Source: a bacterium
GTDB lineage: Bacteria; Chloroflexota; Chloroflexia; Chloroflexales; Kallotenuaceae
Direction of reading: 5' to 3'
NCBI GenBank assembly: GCA_016781525.1
Contig: JADDQE010000007.1
Span: 1-42,229, forward strand
DNA length: 42,229 nucleotides
The notes under the pieces are model-generated. The model had not been told where the DNA came from. It saw only the letters and a list, made by a program, of their open reading frames with translations, and made no database searches. Shown here in pieces: positions 26,973 through 37,584 of the stretch. The position numbers and the translations under genes are program-made. Position 1 is the stretch's first letter; the number at the start of each line of letters is the position of its first letter.

Positions 26973-27362
26973 TTAGGAGCGTGGCACCTCGCTCATCAGG
27001 CCCAAGTAGTTGTCCTCAGAATCGCGAAAAAAGACCATCCACAGGTCATATGTATCCATGTTCGCAATCAGGTGCGGCTCGTCCTCGAACCGCACACCTC
27101 GGTCGGCGAGCTGGTGATAGGCCGCGTCGATGTCGTCGACGGTGAAGTAGATGATTGAGCTGGGATGGTCGAACTCGCCTTTTTCCGGAATGCTCAGCAT
27201 GAGCCGCACGCTGCCACACTGGAAGAATGCGCTCCGTGGGATTGAAAAGAGATGCTGCATACCTAGTGCGTCGCGGTAGAAGGTCACCGCCCGCTCGACA
27301 TCCTTAACTCGGATGACTATCTGGCCGATACGTGAAAGCACAGCTTGGCTGTTGTTCGTCAT
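26973..27362 (-). CDS. VOC-family (glyoxalase/bleomycin-resistance fold) protein
   Basis: 129 residues, one VOC domain (two beta-alpha-beta-beta-beta units): IGQIVIRVKDVERAVTFYRD starts the first half and SIIYFTVDDIDAAYHQLADR the second, ending in FFRDSEDNYLGLMSE. Members bind a metal and act as glyoxalases, dioxygenases or antibiotic-binding proteins; the substrate cannot be told here. The ATG at 27362 follows GGAG at seven bases. It lies 104 bp after the AraC-type regulator gene on the same strand, so it is a likely target or operon partner of that regulator. Confidence 0.9.
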   Translation of the reverse strand: MTNNSQAVLSRIGQIVIRVKDVERAVTFYRDALGMQHLFSIPRSAFFQCGSVRLMLSIPEKGEFDHPSSIIYFTVDDIDAAYHQLADRGVRFEDEPHLIANMDTYDLWMVFFRDSEDNYLGLMSEVPRS

Positions 27363-27466
27363 GCTTGGTCTCCATACTCCGCTGGGTTGGTTTATGAGCC
27401 GGACGGTCGGTTCGCGCCGGCGCTAAAGCAGTATAGACCAGCACAACAGCCGAAGCTTCTCGAAAA

Positions 27467-27811
27467 TCACCGCGTTTGCTGGCGGTAGTCTTGCGGCGAG
27501 ACGCCGACATGGCGGCGAAAAAGGGAGCTAAACGAGCTTGCACTTGCAAAGCCGACGGCAATACAAATTTCCAGGATCGAGGCGTCCGTGGTTTGCAGCA
27601 GCTTCCGTGCACGCTGCACACGCTGCTGAGTGAGATATTGATGGGGTGTTTGCCCAAACAGGTCGCGCAGAGAGCGTAGAAAGTGGTTGGGCGAAAGGCA
27701 GGCAACCGCAGCCATATCGTCAAGCGTGAGCGGCTGGTCGAAGGACGCAGCCGCAAAATCTCGCGCTTGGTGCAGCCGACGATACAGCTCCTGCCGGGTT
27801 GCGTGGCGCAT
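27467..27811 (-). CDS. AraC-family regulator, DNA-binding domain only
   Basis: 114 residues holding just the two helix-turn-helix units of AraC-type proteins: LTLDDMAAVACLSPNHFLRS (about 28-47) and ILEICIAVGFASASSFSSLF with RHVGVSPQDYR at the C-terminus. No sensor domain precedes it. In-frame sequence upstream of the ATG reaches a stop at 27899-27901 without ATG, GTG or TTG, so a longer form is unlikely. Such short members often act like MarA/SoxS, controlled by their level instead of a ligand. The VOC gene follows on the same strand. Confidence 0.88.
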   Translation of the reverse strand: MRHATRQELYRRLHQARDFAAASFDQPLTLDDMAAVACLSPNHFLRSLRDLFGQTPHQYLTQQRVQRARKLLQTTDASILEICIAVGFASASSFSSLFRRHVGVSPQDYRQQTR

Positions 27812-28029
27812 GTACGGCAGCGCTTCCGCCGCTTGGCGGCGTCGGCTCGGATGCTGCTGGAGCCAGCGACTGCTGTGCTCGGCAGTGTCGCGGCTGCCTC
27901 ATGGTAAGATGGGCCTTGATGTGCGACTGGGTGACGCACCCGCCGCTAGTTTTGCGGTCCGATGGAGGATTACGAGTCAGCTACTACGCGGTCTAAAGAC
28001 CGGTAGCTTGTCCTTCCAGGTTTCGTAGC

Positions 28030-28047
28030 ACTCGTTGAAGCACGAGT
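28030..28047. promoter_or_regulatory. Dyad 1 upstream of pulA
   Basis: ACTCGT at 28030-28035 and ACGAGT at 28042-28047 with a 6-base spacer. It shares its half-site with dyad 2. It may be an operator for the pullulanase gene or the flanking AraC-type gene, or a hairpin before the short open frame. Confidence 0.35.
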
Positions 28048-28062
28048 CTGACGGAGAAACGT

Positions 28063-28200
28063 ATGCTTCGACACGTTGACACCACAGACGTATCACGACG
28101 GAGGACCATCGGCCTGCTGACAGTGGCCGAAGTAGTACGGCCCGTCACGGTTTTACGCGGCAACGGATCGTACTTGCCGCAACCAGCAACCGCAAGTTAG
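28063..28200 (+). CDS. Possible 45-residue small protein
   Basis: ATG at 28063 with GGAG six bases upstream and a stop at 28198-28200. The protein starts MLRHVDTTDVSRRRTIGL and resembles nothing I know. The ribosome binding site is the main argument for it; the length and the surrounding non-coding sequence argue against. It could be a leader peptide of the pulA transcript. Confidence 0.3.
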   Translation: MLRHVDTTDVSRRRTIGLLTVAEVVRPVTVLRGNGSYLPQPATAS

Positions 28201-28218
28201 AAAGGTGCGAAACCGTTA

Positions 28219-28239
28219 ACTCGTGCGTACCTCACGAGT
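28219..28239. promoter_or_regulatory. Dyad 2 upstream of pulA
   Basis: A perfect 7-bp inverted repeat, ACTCGTG at 28219-28225 and CACGAGT at 28233-28239, with a 7-base spacer. The half-site is the same as in dyad 1 about 190 bp upstream. Two related operators could support looping by a dimeric regulator. Confidence 0.4.
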
Positions 28240-28388
28240 GCCTAACGCATCACCAGTCTATCAGTCTGTTGTGTCAGGTACGGTCACAACGTATGATGGA
28301 GGGCGGCTTTCCTCTGCTGGCACTAAAGTGCCGCAGCTTCCAGCCGCATTTTTCTGTGAACGTTGGCGACGATGTGGGACAGACAGAT

Positions 28389-31040
28389 ATGAGCGACGGT
28401 GGTCTACGGGCGCGGCTCCACTCCATGCGGGCGCACTGGGTGACACGTGATACGATTCTTTGGCAGGCTCCACCGTTTCATGGCGCGGTCTATACGCTCC
28501 ATTACGACCGCTCGGCAGCGTTGACACTAGGCCCGGATGGACCACGAGGCGGTAACATGATTGGCCTGCGCTATGTCGACGGGGCAGTCGATCCTGTAGT
28601 TCTGGCTAAATTTCCGCATCTGCGCGGGCTCGCGACCTTTAAGCTTGATGCCGCAGATCTTGGGCAGGTTGGCGATGCCCTTAAGAGCCAGCTCGCCGTC
28701 TCGCTCCGCGACCATGACGGGCGGCTCCTCGACATTACCGGCATCCAAATCCCGGGTGTTCTCGACGATCTCTACACTTATCATGGTGACCTTGGCATTG
28801 TCTACGATGGCACCGTGCCAATCCTCCACTTGTGGGCGCCCACGGCGCAATCTGTGATGCTGCACCTGTATGATGCGCCCCAAAACCGATCAGTGAGCTC
28901 TGTCGCGATGCTTGCGGACCCGGCAACCAGAGTCTGGAGCATTCGCGGCGCATCCGAGTGGACCGGAAAATATTATCGCTACGAGGTGGAGGTCTATGCG
29001 CCGACAACGGGCAAGATCGAGCGTAACTTTGTTACGGACCCCTACTCGATCAGCTTGTCTACGAACAGCACGCACAGCCAGATCGTCGACCTTCGTGATC
29101 CCGCGCTGATGCCTCCAGGCTGGAACGAGCTCCAGAAGCCGCCCCTTGCCGCCTTCGAAGATATCGTGCTCTACGAGCTCCACGTCCGGGACTTTAGCAT
29201 CAATGATTCCAGCGTCACACCGCTCCACCGCGGTACGTATCGCGCTTTCGCGGAGCCCGAGGCGGTGGGTATGCGGCATCTGCGGGGGCTTGCCGAGGCC
29301 GGTCTGACTCACCTTCACCTACTGCCGGTCTTCGATATTGCTTCGGTCGACGAGGATCGCGATGCCCGCATGGAGCCGGATCCCGTGGAGCTCGCGAGCT
29401 ATCCTCCCGCGTCAGACCGGCAGCAGGCGGCAGTAATGGCGCTGCGCGACCGCGATGGCTTCAACTGGGGCTACGACCCGTATCACTACACTGTTCCTGA
29501 GGGCAGCTACGCGACCAACCCCGCGGGGTCCGCTCGGATACGAGAGTTTCGGGAAATGGTGCAGGCCCTGAGCGGGATTGGGCTGCGGGTGATCATGGAT
29601 GTGGTCTACAACCATACCCATTCCGGCGGTCAGAGTGAGAAGTCAGTGCTCGATAAAGTGGTGCCGGGTTACTACCATCGACTGAATGCGGAAGGCGGGG
29701 TGGAAAAGAGCACCTGCTGTGAGAACACCGCCAGCGAGCACGCGATGATGGAGAAATTGATGGTCGACTCCCTGCGGACCTGGGCGACCGCGTACAAGGT
29801 CGACGGGTTTCGCTTCGACCTTATGGGCCATCACATGGTCGCCAATATGCTCAAGATCCGCGATACGCTGGGGTCGCTCACGCCCGCGCAGGATGGTGTC
29901 GACGGATCGAAAATCTATCTCTACGGCGAGGGCTGGGATTTCGGCGAGGTCGCCTATAGTGCGCGCGGCCTGAACGCGACTCAGGCCAATCTCGCGGGCA
30001 CCGGGATCGGGACCTTCAACGACCGGCTGCGGGATGCCGTACGTGGTGGGGGTGCGTTCAGCGGTCTCCAAGATCAAGGATTTATTACCGGCTTGTTTAC
30101 CGCGCCGAATCATATCGGGCACACGAGTCTGGAGCATCAGCGGCACACATTGCTGCACCAGATGGACCAAATTCGTGTGGGTCTGGCCGGCAGCCTGCGT
30201 GATTACCAGCTCATTAATCTGTGGGGCAACTGGGTCCGCGGCGAGGAATTGCGCTACAACGACAAGCCCACCGGCTATGTGTCCGATCCGCACGAGGTCA
30301 TCAATTACATTGAGGCGCATGACAATGAGACGCTGTGGGATGCAATTCAACTTAAGGCGGCACCGTACATTGGCCTAGCCCAGCGAGCCCGCATGCAGAT
30401 GGTTGGCAACAGCCTCGTCTGCCTGGCTCAGGGCGTCCCATTCTTTCACGCGGGGCAGGAGCTGCTCCGATCCAAGTCGCTCGACCGTAACAGCTACAAC
30501 TCGGGCGATTGGTTTAATAAGCTTGACTTTAGCTATGAGACGAACAACTGGGGCGTCGGCTTGCCGCCGGGAGAAAACCGGCATCACTGGCCACTGATGG
30601 CGCACCTGCTTGCCAACCCGGCACTTAAGGCGGGCCGCGCCGAGATCGAGGGCGCGCTGGCGCATTTCAAGATGCTGCTGCGTATTCGGAAGAGCTCCAA
30701 GCTCTTTCGACTTGAAACGGCCGCCGAGATTCGGGCCAAGGTTCGCTTTGCCAACGTCGGCCCCGGTCAAATCCCGGGGCTGATCGTGATGTACCTCGAC
30801 GACACAACCCAGCCAACGCTGGACGAGGTCTACGCGCAGATCGTCGTGCTCTTTAATGCGGCACCACACGAGCAGACGTTTCGGGATGCTGCCTTTGGCG
30901 ATCGGGCGTTTGAGCTTCATCCAGCCCAGGCCGACAGCGCGTTCATGGATGACGGCCTGTTTTTGGCTGACCAAGCAGGATTTCGCGTCGCGCCATTCAG
31001 TACAGCGGTTTTTGTCAGCCGTCGCGGCAGAAACGGGTAG
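28389..31040 (+). CDS. pulA: Type I pullulanase (GH13 debranching enzyme)
   Basis: 883 residues from the ATG at 28389. The frame is open to 28269, with ATGs at 28293 and 28296, but homologues as I recall begin near [18 protein letters not shown]; the binding site is weak at every candidate. A starch-binding and N-terminal beta region leads to a CBM48-like domain ([17 protein letters not shown]), then the GH13 barrel with the pullulanase hallmark [18 protein letters not shown]. The catalytic residues lie in [10 protein letters not shown] (nucleophile Asp), YGEGWDFG (acid/base Glu) and [11 protein letters not shown] (stabilising Asp). It hydrolyses alpha-1,6 branches of pullulan, starch or glycogen. 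There is no signal peptide, so it probably debranches glycogen or imported dextrins in the cytoplasm. Confidence 0.95.
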   Translation: MSDGGLRARLHSMRAHWVTRDTILWQAPPFHGAVYTLHYDRSAALTLGPDGPRGGNMIGLRYVDGAVDPVVLAKFPHLRGLATFKLDAADLGQVGDALKSQLAVSLRDHDGRLLDITGIQIPGVLDDLYTYHGDLGIVYDGTVPILHLWAPTAQSVMLHLYDAPQNRSVSSVAMLADPATRVWSIRGASEWTGKYYRYEVEVYAPTTGKIERNFVTDPYSISLSTNSTHSQIVDLRDPALMPPGWNELQKPPLAAFEDIVLYELHVRDFSINDSSVTPLHRGTYRAFAEPEAVGMRHLRGLAEAGLTHLHLLPVFDIASVDEDRDARMEPDPVELASYPPASDRQQAAVMALRDRDGFNWGYDPYHYTVPEGSYATNPAGSARIREFREMVQALSGIGLRVIMDVVYNHTHSGGQSEKSVLDKVVPGYYHRLNAEGGVEKSTCCENTASEHAMMEKLMVDSLRTWATAYKVDGFRFDLMGHHMVANMLKIRDTLGSLTPAQDGVDGSKIYLYGEGWDFGEVAYSARGLNATQANLAGTGIGTFNDRLRDAVRGGGAFSGLQDQGFITGLFTAPNHIGHTSLEHQRHTLLHQMDQIRVGLAGSLRDYQLINLWGNWVRGEELRYNDKPTGYVSDPHEVINYIEAHDNETLWDAIQLKAAPYIGLAQRARMQMVGNSLVCLAQGVPFFHAGQELLRSKSLDRNSYNSGDWFNKLDFSYETNNWGVGLPPGENRHHWPLMAHLLANPALKAGRAEIEGALAHFKMLLRIRKSSKLFRLETAAEIRAKVRFANVGPGQIPGLIVMYLDDTTQPTLDEVYAQIVVLFNAAPHEQTFRDAAFGDRAFELHPAQADSAFMDDGLFLADQAGFRVAPFSTAVFVSRRGRNG

Positions 31041-31042
31041 AT

Positions 31043-31069
31043 AGCCGGCAACCCTCATGGTGGCCGGCT
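31043..31069. terminator. Hairpin between pulA and the DUF1499 gene
   Basis: Arms 31043-31053 and 31059-31069 form seven GC-rich pairs, one mismatch and three more pairs around a 5-base loop. It begins two bases after the pulA stop codon and lies between convergent genes. There is no clear T-run. Confidence 0.5.
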
Positions 31070-31143
31070 TCGCCGTCTCCCATAAGTGCTGGCGGCGGGC
31101 CTGGCCGGCGACCGCTATTCGTACCGGTGCGGCGCCCCGGTCG

Positions 31144-31635
31144 CTAAGGTTGGGTTGGAGGCGATGCACTCGCCTCCGCAAAAGCACGGTTGAGCGCTTC
31201 CATCCGTGCACGATTCACACCTAAGTCGCTGCGTCCGAGTCGTGATGTCGACCGGAAGTGGATCACCTTGGCGGTATCGTCGAAGCGGAACTCGACATCG
31301 TCGATAAAACCAATCAGGGGTGTGCGGAATTCCACAGCGACGTAGCCCGGCTCCTCCGTGATGATGGTGGTGCGCGGAGTGCTGCGTATCAGTGCTGTCA
31401 GCCGCGCTTGGGCCTCCTGCTGGGTCCCCCTGTACGGCAGCGGTGCCGTCAGCTGCGATGGCGCCGCTTGCTCAGTTGCGACACAGTTGGGTGTCGACGG
31501 ACATGGTGCTAGGCGGCCGCTGGTTAGACCAAGGCCGCTCGGACGCTCGGCAGTCCGAGCCCAGGCGGCGAGGCCGAGCCAGATTACCAGGAGGAGGGTA
31601 GCTCCGGCTAGAGCAGTTGTTCGCAGTCGCCGCAA
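31144..31635 (-). CDS. DUF1499 family membrane-anchored or exported protein
   Basis: 163 residues. A hydrophobic segment at about 6-27 acts as signal or anchor. The family signature LAPCPSTPNCVATE follows, then a beta-rich domain (TIITEEPGYVAVEFRTPLIGFIDDVEFRFDD) and the ending SRLGRSDLGVNRARMEALN, all typical of DUF1499. The molecular function is unknown. The start is uncertain: TTG at 31635 lies about 11 bases from the AGGGAGG site, while only ATT codons lie closer, which would be a very rare start. The gene is divergent from the metallopeptidase gene. Confidence 0.85.
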   Translation of the reverse strand: MRRLRTTALAGATLLLVIWLGLAAWARTAERPSGLGLTSGRLAPCPSTPNCVATEQAAPSQLTAPLPYRGTQQEAQARLTALIRSTPRTTIITEEPGYVAVEFRTPLIGFIDDVEFRFDDTAKVIHFRSTSRLGRSDLGVNRARMEALNRAFAEASASPPTQP

Positions 31636-31746
31636 AATAATATATGCCTCCCTCGACCTCCACGGGTAGCGCTTTGGGTTGGTCTCGCGGGCCGCCGACT
31701 AGGACGGGCAGCTTGCCTACCTCGACGCTACGACTTCGCTCCGCTA

Positions 31747-31767
31747 CCCTCGCTGATTGAGGGTAAA
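31747..31767. promoter_or_regulatory. 7-bp dyad in a divergent promoter region
   Basis: TACCCTC at 31747-31753 and GAGGGTA at 31761-31767, spacer 7 bases, between the divergent DUF1499 and metallopeptidase genes. Its length and position fit an operator, but no regulator can be named. Confidence 0.35.
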
Positions 31768-31817
31768 GCGTGGTGGAATGCCGCTGCAACAGTTGAATGC
31801 CATAGTACACTAACGCT

Positions 31818-32417
31818 ATGGCATCACCATCAAAAACAATTGTAGTTGACGGAATGACGCTTACCCTTGTTGTCGAGCGCAAGCGGGTTAAGAACGTGAA
31901 TGCTCGGCTGCGTGCGTCGACGCTTGCGGTTAGCGCGCCGCAACGGATGGCCGACGACGTGTTGGACGCGGCGATCCACACGCTGGCGCGTAAGCTGGTG
32001 CGGCGGGTACGTGCGCGGGAGGCAAACTCCGTCGAAGATGCGCACCTCACTGCCAAACGCATTGCCGACCGCTTTCATAAGCCGCCCCAGGTACGGCGGG
32101 TCATCTTTGTAACAACTCAGGTCAGGCGGTGGGGTAGCTATAGTGCCGCAACCCGAACCATTCGACTCCACGCCGCCCTACGGCTAATGCCGCGCTGGGT
32201 GCTCGAGGCGGTTATTGCGCATGAGCTAGCCCATGCGTTCCATCTCGATCATTCGCCGGCTTTCTGGTCGCTGGTGCGCGAGGTCTGCCCCGATACTGAT
32301 CGCGCCCATGCATTTCTTGACGGCGTTAGCTGGCTGGCTGCCAGCTGGCAACAGCTGCCTGCCGTCGAGCGGGCGTTGCTCGCCGAGGCAAGCAGATGTG
32401 TCGACACGCCCGAATGA
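31818..32417 (+). CDS. YgjP-type (DUF45/WLM) zinc metallopeptidase
   Basis: 199 residues. The zinc site is HELAH (His135, Glu136, His139), with the probable third ligand His145 in LDHSPAFW, matching the YgjP/SprT-like M48-related group. Before it, RRWGSYSAATRTIRLHAALRLMP is the usual lead-in (normally RxRWGSC). The N-terminal third (about 1-60) forms the small beta domain of the family. Cytoplasmic; the physiological substrate is unknown. The ATG at 31818 has no ribosome binding site, so the message may be leaderless or weakly translated. Confidence 0.9.
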   Translation: MASPSKTIVVDGMTLTLVVERKRVKNVNARLRASTLAVSAPQRMADDVLDAAIHTLARKLVRRVRAREANSVEDAHLTAKRIADRFHKPPQVRRVIFVTTQVRRWGSYSAATRTIRLHAALRLMPRWVLEAVIAHELAHAFHLDHSPAFWSLVREVCPDTDRAHAFLDGVSWLAASWQQLPAVERALLAEASRCVDTPE

Positions 32418-32487
32418 GCGCCGTAGCTTTAATTGGCCACGCCTTGCTTTGCACGGCACCACCAGCAATTTCCCGGCGCTAGCCAGC

Positions 32488-32919
32488 CTATACCGAAAGC
32501 GGTCGATCGCCTGGGCCGTCGTCGGGGCCCTGCCAGCCAGCGCTGCGGCGCAGTAAGCGCAGCCCCAGCCCAATCATAAGCAGCGCTGCTCCGAAGCGCA
32601 ACGCATTGCCAAGCATGAGGAATGGGCCAAAGAAAGGCCGGTCGTGCCGCTTGTGCCCAAATCCGAAGCCTCCATGGCCGTCTCGGTCGTGCCGCGGTCC
32701 AAAGTGAGGCGCACGGTGCCCACGCTCGTGGCGTTCAACCTCATGAGACGGAGCGAAAGGCGGATCTGGCTTCATCGGAGCGTCGATCGATCGAACATGC
32801 TCGATTCGTGCATGTCGTCCGAACGGGCCAAGCGGGCCACGCCCACCAAGGGCAACAACGAGGGCCAGCGCGCTCAAACAAACCGCAATTATGCCGAGCC
32901 TGTTGTTCCATGACCCCAT
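32488..32919 (-). CDS. Small membrane protein with a charged His/Gly/Arg-rich loop
   Basis: 143 residues from the ATG at 32919, which has GGAGG six bases upstream; the open frame to 33156 is a poor extension. There are two hydrophobic segments: about 8-28 (IIAVCLSALALVVALGG) and 98-120 (FFGPFLMLGNALRFGAALLMIGLGL). Between them lies a polar loop rich in His, Arg, Gly, Asp and Pro (for example HDRDGHGGFGFGHKRHDR), which could bind metal or be disordered. I do not recognise the family. Convergent with the metallopeptidase gene. Confidence 0.75.
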   Translation of the reverse strand: MGSWNNRLGIIAVCLSALALVVALGGRGPLGPFGRHARIEHVRSIDAPMKPDPPFAPSHEVERHERGHRAPHFGPRHDRDGHGGFGFGHKRHDRPFFGPFLMLGNALRFGAALLMIGLGLRLLRRSAGWQGPDDGPGDRPLSV

Positions 32920-33082
32920 GGCGGTCCTCCTCCTATGTTCTCTACTGAATGCTGCCTGCCAGATTACACGACGGCGAGGAGCTAAGTGTTGCACCTTGGA
33001 GCCGGCAATCCGGCACGTTGTGTCCATGGTTGACGGGGTAAGCGGAGGTGGCGGGTTGAGCGGCTTGAACGGAGAGATCCAG

Positions 33083-35209
33083 CTACTTTGTGTTGATGGA
33101 AACAGGCTGATCGGGGCGCCCGCTCGCAACGCCGGCGAGAACCCGCACGACGACAAGTGTCATATCATCATGTTGATCGGCTCCTGCACTATGCCGTCCA
33201 ACGGCTTCAAGCACACTGGTGAGGATGCCGTAAGCATCTTGGTGCGGGCCGAGGCCGCGGACAATATCTGCCAGCCGATCGAAGCCAAATAGCTCCCGTT
33301 CAGCGCTCATCGCCTCGACGATCCCATCGCTGAGCAGCAGCACGACATCGCCGGGTGCTAGCTTGACGCACACTTCTTGATAGCGCTGGGTTACCAGTGC
33401 TCCCAGCGGAAAGCCTACCGTATCGAGCCATTCCACCTCGCCGGTGGCTCGCCTTAGCAATGGTGGTACCGCTCCAGCGCCAATTGTGCGTAACAACCAG
33501 CCGTCGCGCTGCTGCACCAGCAACGTGTAGCAGAGCGCGATATTCATCTGGCTGCGGCTCGTGTAAGGTTGCATCGCAAGGTGCAAGGCTTCCGCGACTT
33601 CCGGTGGTCCCGCGGCGGTGGTCGTGACCGTGTTGAGCGCGACGACCGTGCCACTCAGGAGCAGCGCCGCGCCTAGTCCCTTGCCGGAAATATCCCCGAC
33701 CGCGATGCCGATCTGGCGTTGGACCCCGTCTTCCGGCACGGCCCCCTGGGGATAGTATCCGACAAAATCTCCGCCAACTTCGACCGCGGGAAGCACCCGC
33801 CCTACGATATCGAGGTCGGGCATGACTGGAGGTAGCTCCGGCAGTAAGATTTGCTGCACCCGGCTGGCAATCTCCAGCTCCGCTGTGCGATGCGCCGAGC
33901 CAGCCGGATACCATGCCGCGGCACCAGCCGAAAAGCGCGCCTCGAGCAGGCGCTGGGCCCACCCCACTTCTATGCCATGCTGCAAGGCGAAGAGCAAGAG
34001 GGGCCCGATGAGCTCGGGCATCCACCAGGCGGAGGTAAAGACCTCTTCACGTGCCGCGAACTGCAGATAGTGGGCGATACCCTCCGTGACTAGCTCGGCA
34101 CGACCGAGGGCCAGGCCTGCCGCAGCGCGGTATAGCTCGGCCGTCGCCACGTAGTGTTGATAGCCCTGCTCTGCATAGATTGCAATGGATTGCTCAAGCA
34201 GTGCAAGCGCCGCCTCCGGCTGACCACTCACCAGCTCCACCAAGGCCAGCAGCAGCTTGGACTGCGGCACACTCATCCAGCCTTTGCCCTCTTCGGCGAG
34301 CGCCAGGCAAACCTCTCCACTCCACCGTGCCTCGGCCAAGCGGCCCTGCCGAATCTGAATGAAGGCCGGGCCCTCGGGCTCTTCCGCCCAGCAGCCGGCA
34401 AGCTGGTAAGCAGCGAGCGCGGCGTCTAACCGGTCTTGGTCACGCAGCACGTGTCCTTGTGCGGCGACCGCCCACGTCCACAATTTCTGATGCTGCCACG
34501 TCTCGGCTAGCCGCCGCGCCATGTCGAGGACTTCACTCGCCGCGTCAAGCTGTCCCTGGCGCCAGTAGGCTAGGCCGAGCTCGTAGGCACACCACGGCAA
34601 CATGTAGGCGGTCTCGTCATCACCCTGCGCCAGCTTCATCGCATAGGCAGCCGCATAGACCGCCCGCCGCATCTGGCCGGCGTAGTGGTAACCGGAGGCG
34701 ATGTTTCGCAGCATCTGAATCCGGCCGATGCGTTGAAGCCACAGGTCCTCCTCGTTGTCCAGCGCGGCAAGCGCCGCCTCGCCAGCTTTCACCGCATCCT
34801 GAACGCGTCCTTGCCCGATCAGGCAGAGAAACGCTCCGAAGTGGAGCTCGGCGCTCAGATAGGGTAGAGCGGTCTGCTCAAGCATGGGTGCGATGCCTGC
34901 GAGCCCGGTCGCAAACTCGTGCTCATGGTAGCGCATGACGACCCATTCCGCGAGTGCCCAAACCTCACCTTCCGCATCGCCGCGCTCTCGGAACAGTGTC
35001 AGCGCTTGGTCAATCAACGGGGTTGCATCTGCAAAGCGGCTGTGCATACGGCAAAGGCGCCGCCCTTGAAAGAGTGCGAGCCAGGGTTCATGCACAAGCG
35101 TATTCTGGTCTAGCGCGTCGAAGCGCTCCAAAAGCGCCGGGGGGTAGCGTCGGTGCCGGAGCGCATCGCGTGCGGCGGAAACAAGGTCGGTTGGCGGTGT
35201 TGCGCTCAT
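33083..35209 (-). CDS. TPR-repeat protein with C-terminal SpoIIE/PP2C phosphatase domain
   Basis: 708 residues. Residues about 1-430 are tandem TPR-like helical repeats (LHFGAFLCLIGQGRVQDAVK, QLDAASEVLDMARRLAETW and so on). ELEIASRVQQILLPELPPV links to the SpoIIE/RsbU phosphatase domain with VGGDFVGYY, AVGDISGKGLGAALL, LLSDGIVEA and DDMTLVVV supplying the metal-binding Asp residues. It should dephosphorylate a STAS protein in response to a protein-protein signal read by the TPR part. No STAS or kinase gene is adjacent; the module at 6.6-9.0 kb is a possible partner. The ATG at 35209 has GAGG five bases upstream. Confidence 0.92.
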   Translation of the reverse strand: MSATPPTDLVSAARDALRHRRYPPALLERFDALDQNTLVHEPWLALFQGRRLCRMHSRFADATPLIDQALTLFRERGDAEGEVWALAEWVVMRYHEHEFATGLAGIAPMLEQTALPYLSAELHFGAFLCLIGQGRVQDAVKAGEAALAALDNEEDLWLQRIGRIQMLRNIASGYHYAGQMRRAVYAAAYAMKLAQGDDETAYMLPWCAYELGLAYWRQGQLDAASEVLDMARRLAETWQHQKLWTWAVAAQGHVLRDQDRLDAALAAYQLAGCWAEEPEGPAFIQIRQGRLAEARWSGEVCLALAEEGKGWMSVPQSKLLLALVELVSGQPEAALALLEQSIAIYAEQGYQHYVATAELYRAAAGLALGRAELVTEGIAHYLQFAAREEVFTSAWWMPELIGPLLLFALQHGIEVGWAQRLLEARFSAGAAAWYPAGSAHRTAELEIASRVQQILLPELPPVMPDLDIVGRVLPAVEVGGDFVGYYPQGAVPEDGVQRQIGIAVGDISGKGLGAALLLSGTVVALNTVTTTAAGPPEVAEALHLAMQPYTSRSQMNIALCYTLLVQQRDGWLLRTIGAGAVPPLLRRATGEVEWLDTVGFPLGALVTQRYQEVCVKLAPGDVVLLLSDGIVEAMSAERELFGFDRLADIVRGLGPHQDAYGILTSVLEAVGRHSAGADQHDDMTLVVVRVLAGVASGRPDQPVSINTK

Positions 35210-35348
35210 AGTAACCTCATTCTAGCACGCATCATGGTTTGATATACGAGCTTCACGTTGGGGTCTGGCGCGACAAATACGTGCACAAGGTGACTTCCAG
35301 ATGGATTGGTCGACCAAGAATTACACCGAGTAGGCAAGCGCAAGCAAA

Positions 35349-35374
35349 GGGCCACGCCCTGAGGAGCGTGGCCC
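35349..35374 (-). terminator. Rho-independent terminator of the receiver-like gene
   Basis: A perfect 9-bp stem (GGGCCACGC at 35349-35357, GCGTGGCCC at 35366-35374) with an 8-base loop lies 35 bp after the stop codon. On the minus strand TTTGCTTG follows the stem. Confidence 0.75.
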
Positions 35375-35408
35375 TAGCCAATGGCAAAGTCGGGGTAAAG
35401 CATGAGGC

Positions 35409-35891
35409 TTAGGCCGCGTGCGATGAACGGATGTGGGGGCCGACCGCTCTTTGGGCGGGAACAAATGCTGCGGGTGCGACGAGGCGGCGCAGAAATTGCG
35501 CCGCGCTTCCACGGACCGGCGCTTGAAGCAGATGACAGCCGGCTTCCTGCGCGACTGCTTCGGCTGCCACCGTCGTGCGTTCGACGAGTCCGACGATCAC
35601 AGCTTCGCGCAGTAGTCCTGCGTCCATCCGTTGCCGCAGCAGCTGCACGAGCTGAAGGCCAGGGAAGGGCTCGTGGTCCGTTGCACCCGTCGTGATGTTG
35701 ATGAGCAGAATGGCGGTGGACATCGGCCGATGCGGCTCCAAGAGCATCTCCGCAGAGCGCAGACCATCCTCAAGGGAGCGCGCCAGCGTCACCTCGAAGC
35801 CCGCAGCGTCTAGCTCGGCAGAGCTAAGCAGCGCGTAGACCGGCGTAGGCTCGACGATCAGAACCTGTGGCGGTGAGATGACATGACGCAT
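35409..35891 (-). CDS. Receiver-like protein lacking the phospho-acceptor (pseudo-receiver)
   Basis: 160 residues. The start PPQVLIVEPTPVYALLSSAELDAAGFEVTLA has the layout of a response-regulator receiver (first strand, helix, second strand), and STAILLINITTGATDHEPFPG sits where the third strand and phospho-acceptor loop belong. Asn65 takes the place of the usual Asp, and the acidic pair at the end of strand 1 is reduced to Glu14. So phosphorylation is unlikely; the protein may act by binding instead. The ATG at 35891 follows GGAG at seven bases. No kinase is adjacent. The receiver assignment is inferred from the pattern and is less sure than for the gene at 37585. Confidence 0.65.
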   Translation of the reverse strand: MRHVISPPQVLIVEPTPVYALLSSAELDAAGFEVTLARSLEDGLRSAEMLLEPHRPMSTAILLINITTGATDHEPFPGLQLVQLLRQRMDAGLLREAVIVGLVERTTVAAEAVAQEAGCHLLQAPVRGSAAQFLRRLVAPAAFVPAQRAVGPHIRSSHAA

Positions 35892-36030
35892 CGGTAGACT
35901 CCGTTGGGTACTGGAGAAACGGTTATAACATGCAGCACTGTACCAGCCCCAAAAATCGTGTGCTTCCCCGATGAGTCCAGCCCTGCGCTGGCTCTTTTGC
36001 GTAACCGAGCCTAGGAGTGCCGCTGTATAT

Positions 36031-37443
<1,413 letters not shown>

Positions 37444-37449
37444 AATGCC

Positions 37450-37487
37450 CCCATACAGTACACTCGCTTGCTAGTGTACTGTATGGG
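37450..37487 (-). promoter_or_regulatory. Perfect 15-bp inverted repeat at the gnd start
   Basis: Arms at 37450-37464 and 37473-37487 are exact reverse complements (half-site AGTGTACTGTATGGG) with an 8-base spacer. In mRNA the 3' arm includes the first G residues of the gnd ribosome binding site. It may be a DNA operator (two half-sites fit a GntR- or LacI-size dimer) or an RNA hairpin that hides the ribosome binding site. With no T-run after it, a terminator is unlikely. Confidence 0.65.
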
Positions 37488-37584
37488 AGCAACGTGGCGC
37501 GGCTATCAGCTTGCGCAACCCGTAGGGGCAAGCTCCAGGGCGCGCGGAAGCTGTTATACACGGGCCGGAGACGGAGCTGCCAGG

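Larger units (their letters stand above)
27812..28388. other. 577-bp region between the AraC-type gene and pulA
   Basis: It separates the divergent regulator and pullulanase genes. It holds two related dyads (28030-28047 and 28219-28239), a short open frame with a good ribosome binding site (28063-28200), and a small CGGTCT/AGACCG palindrome near 27990. I recognise no tRNA or riboswitch. Confidence 0.4.
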
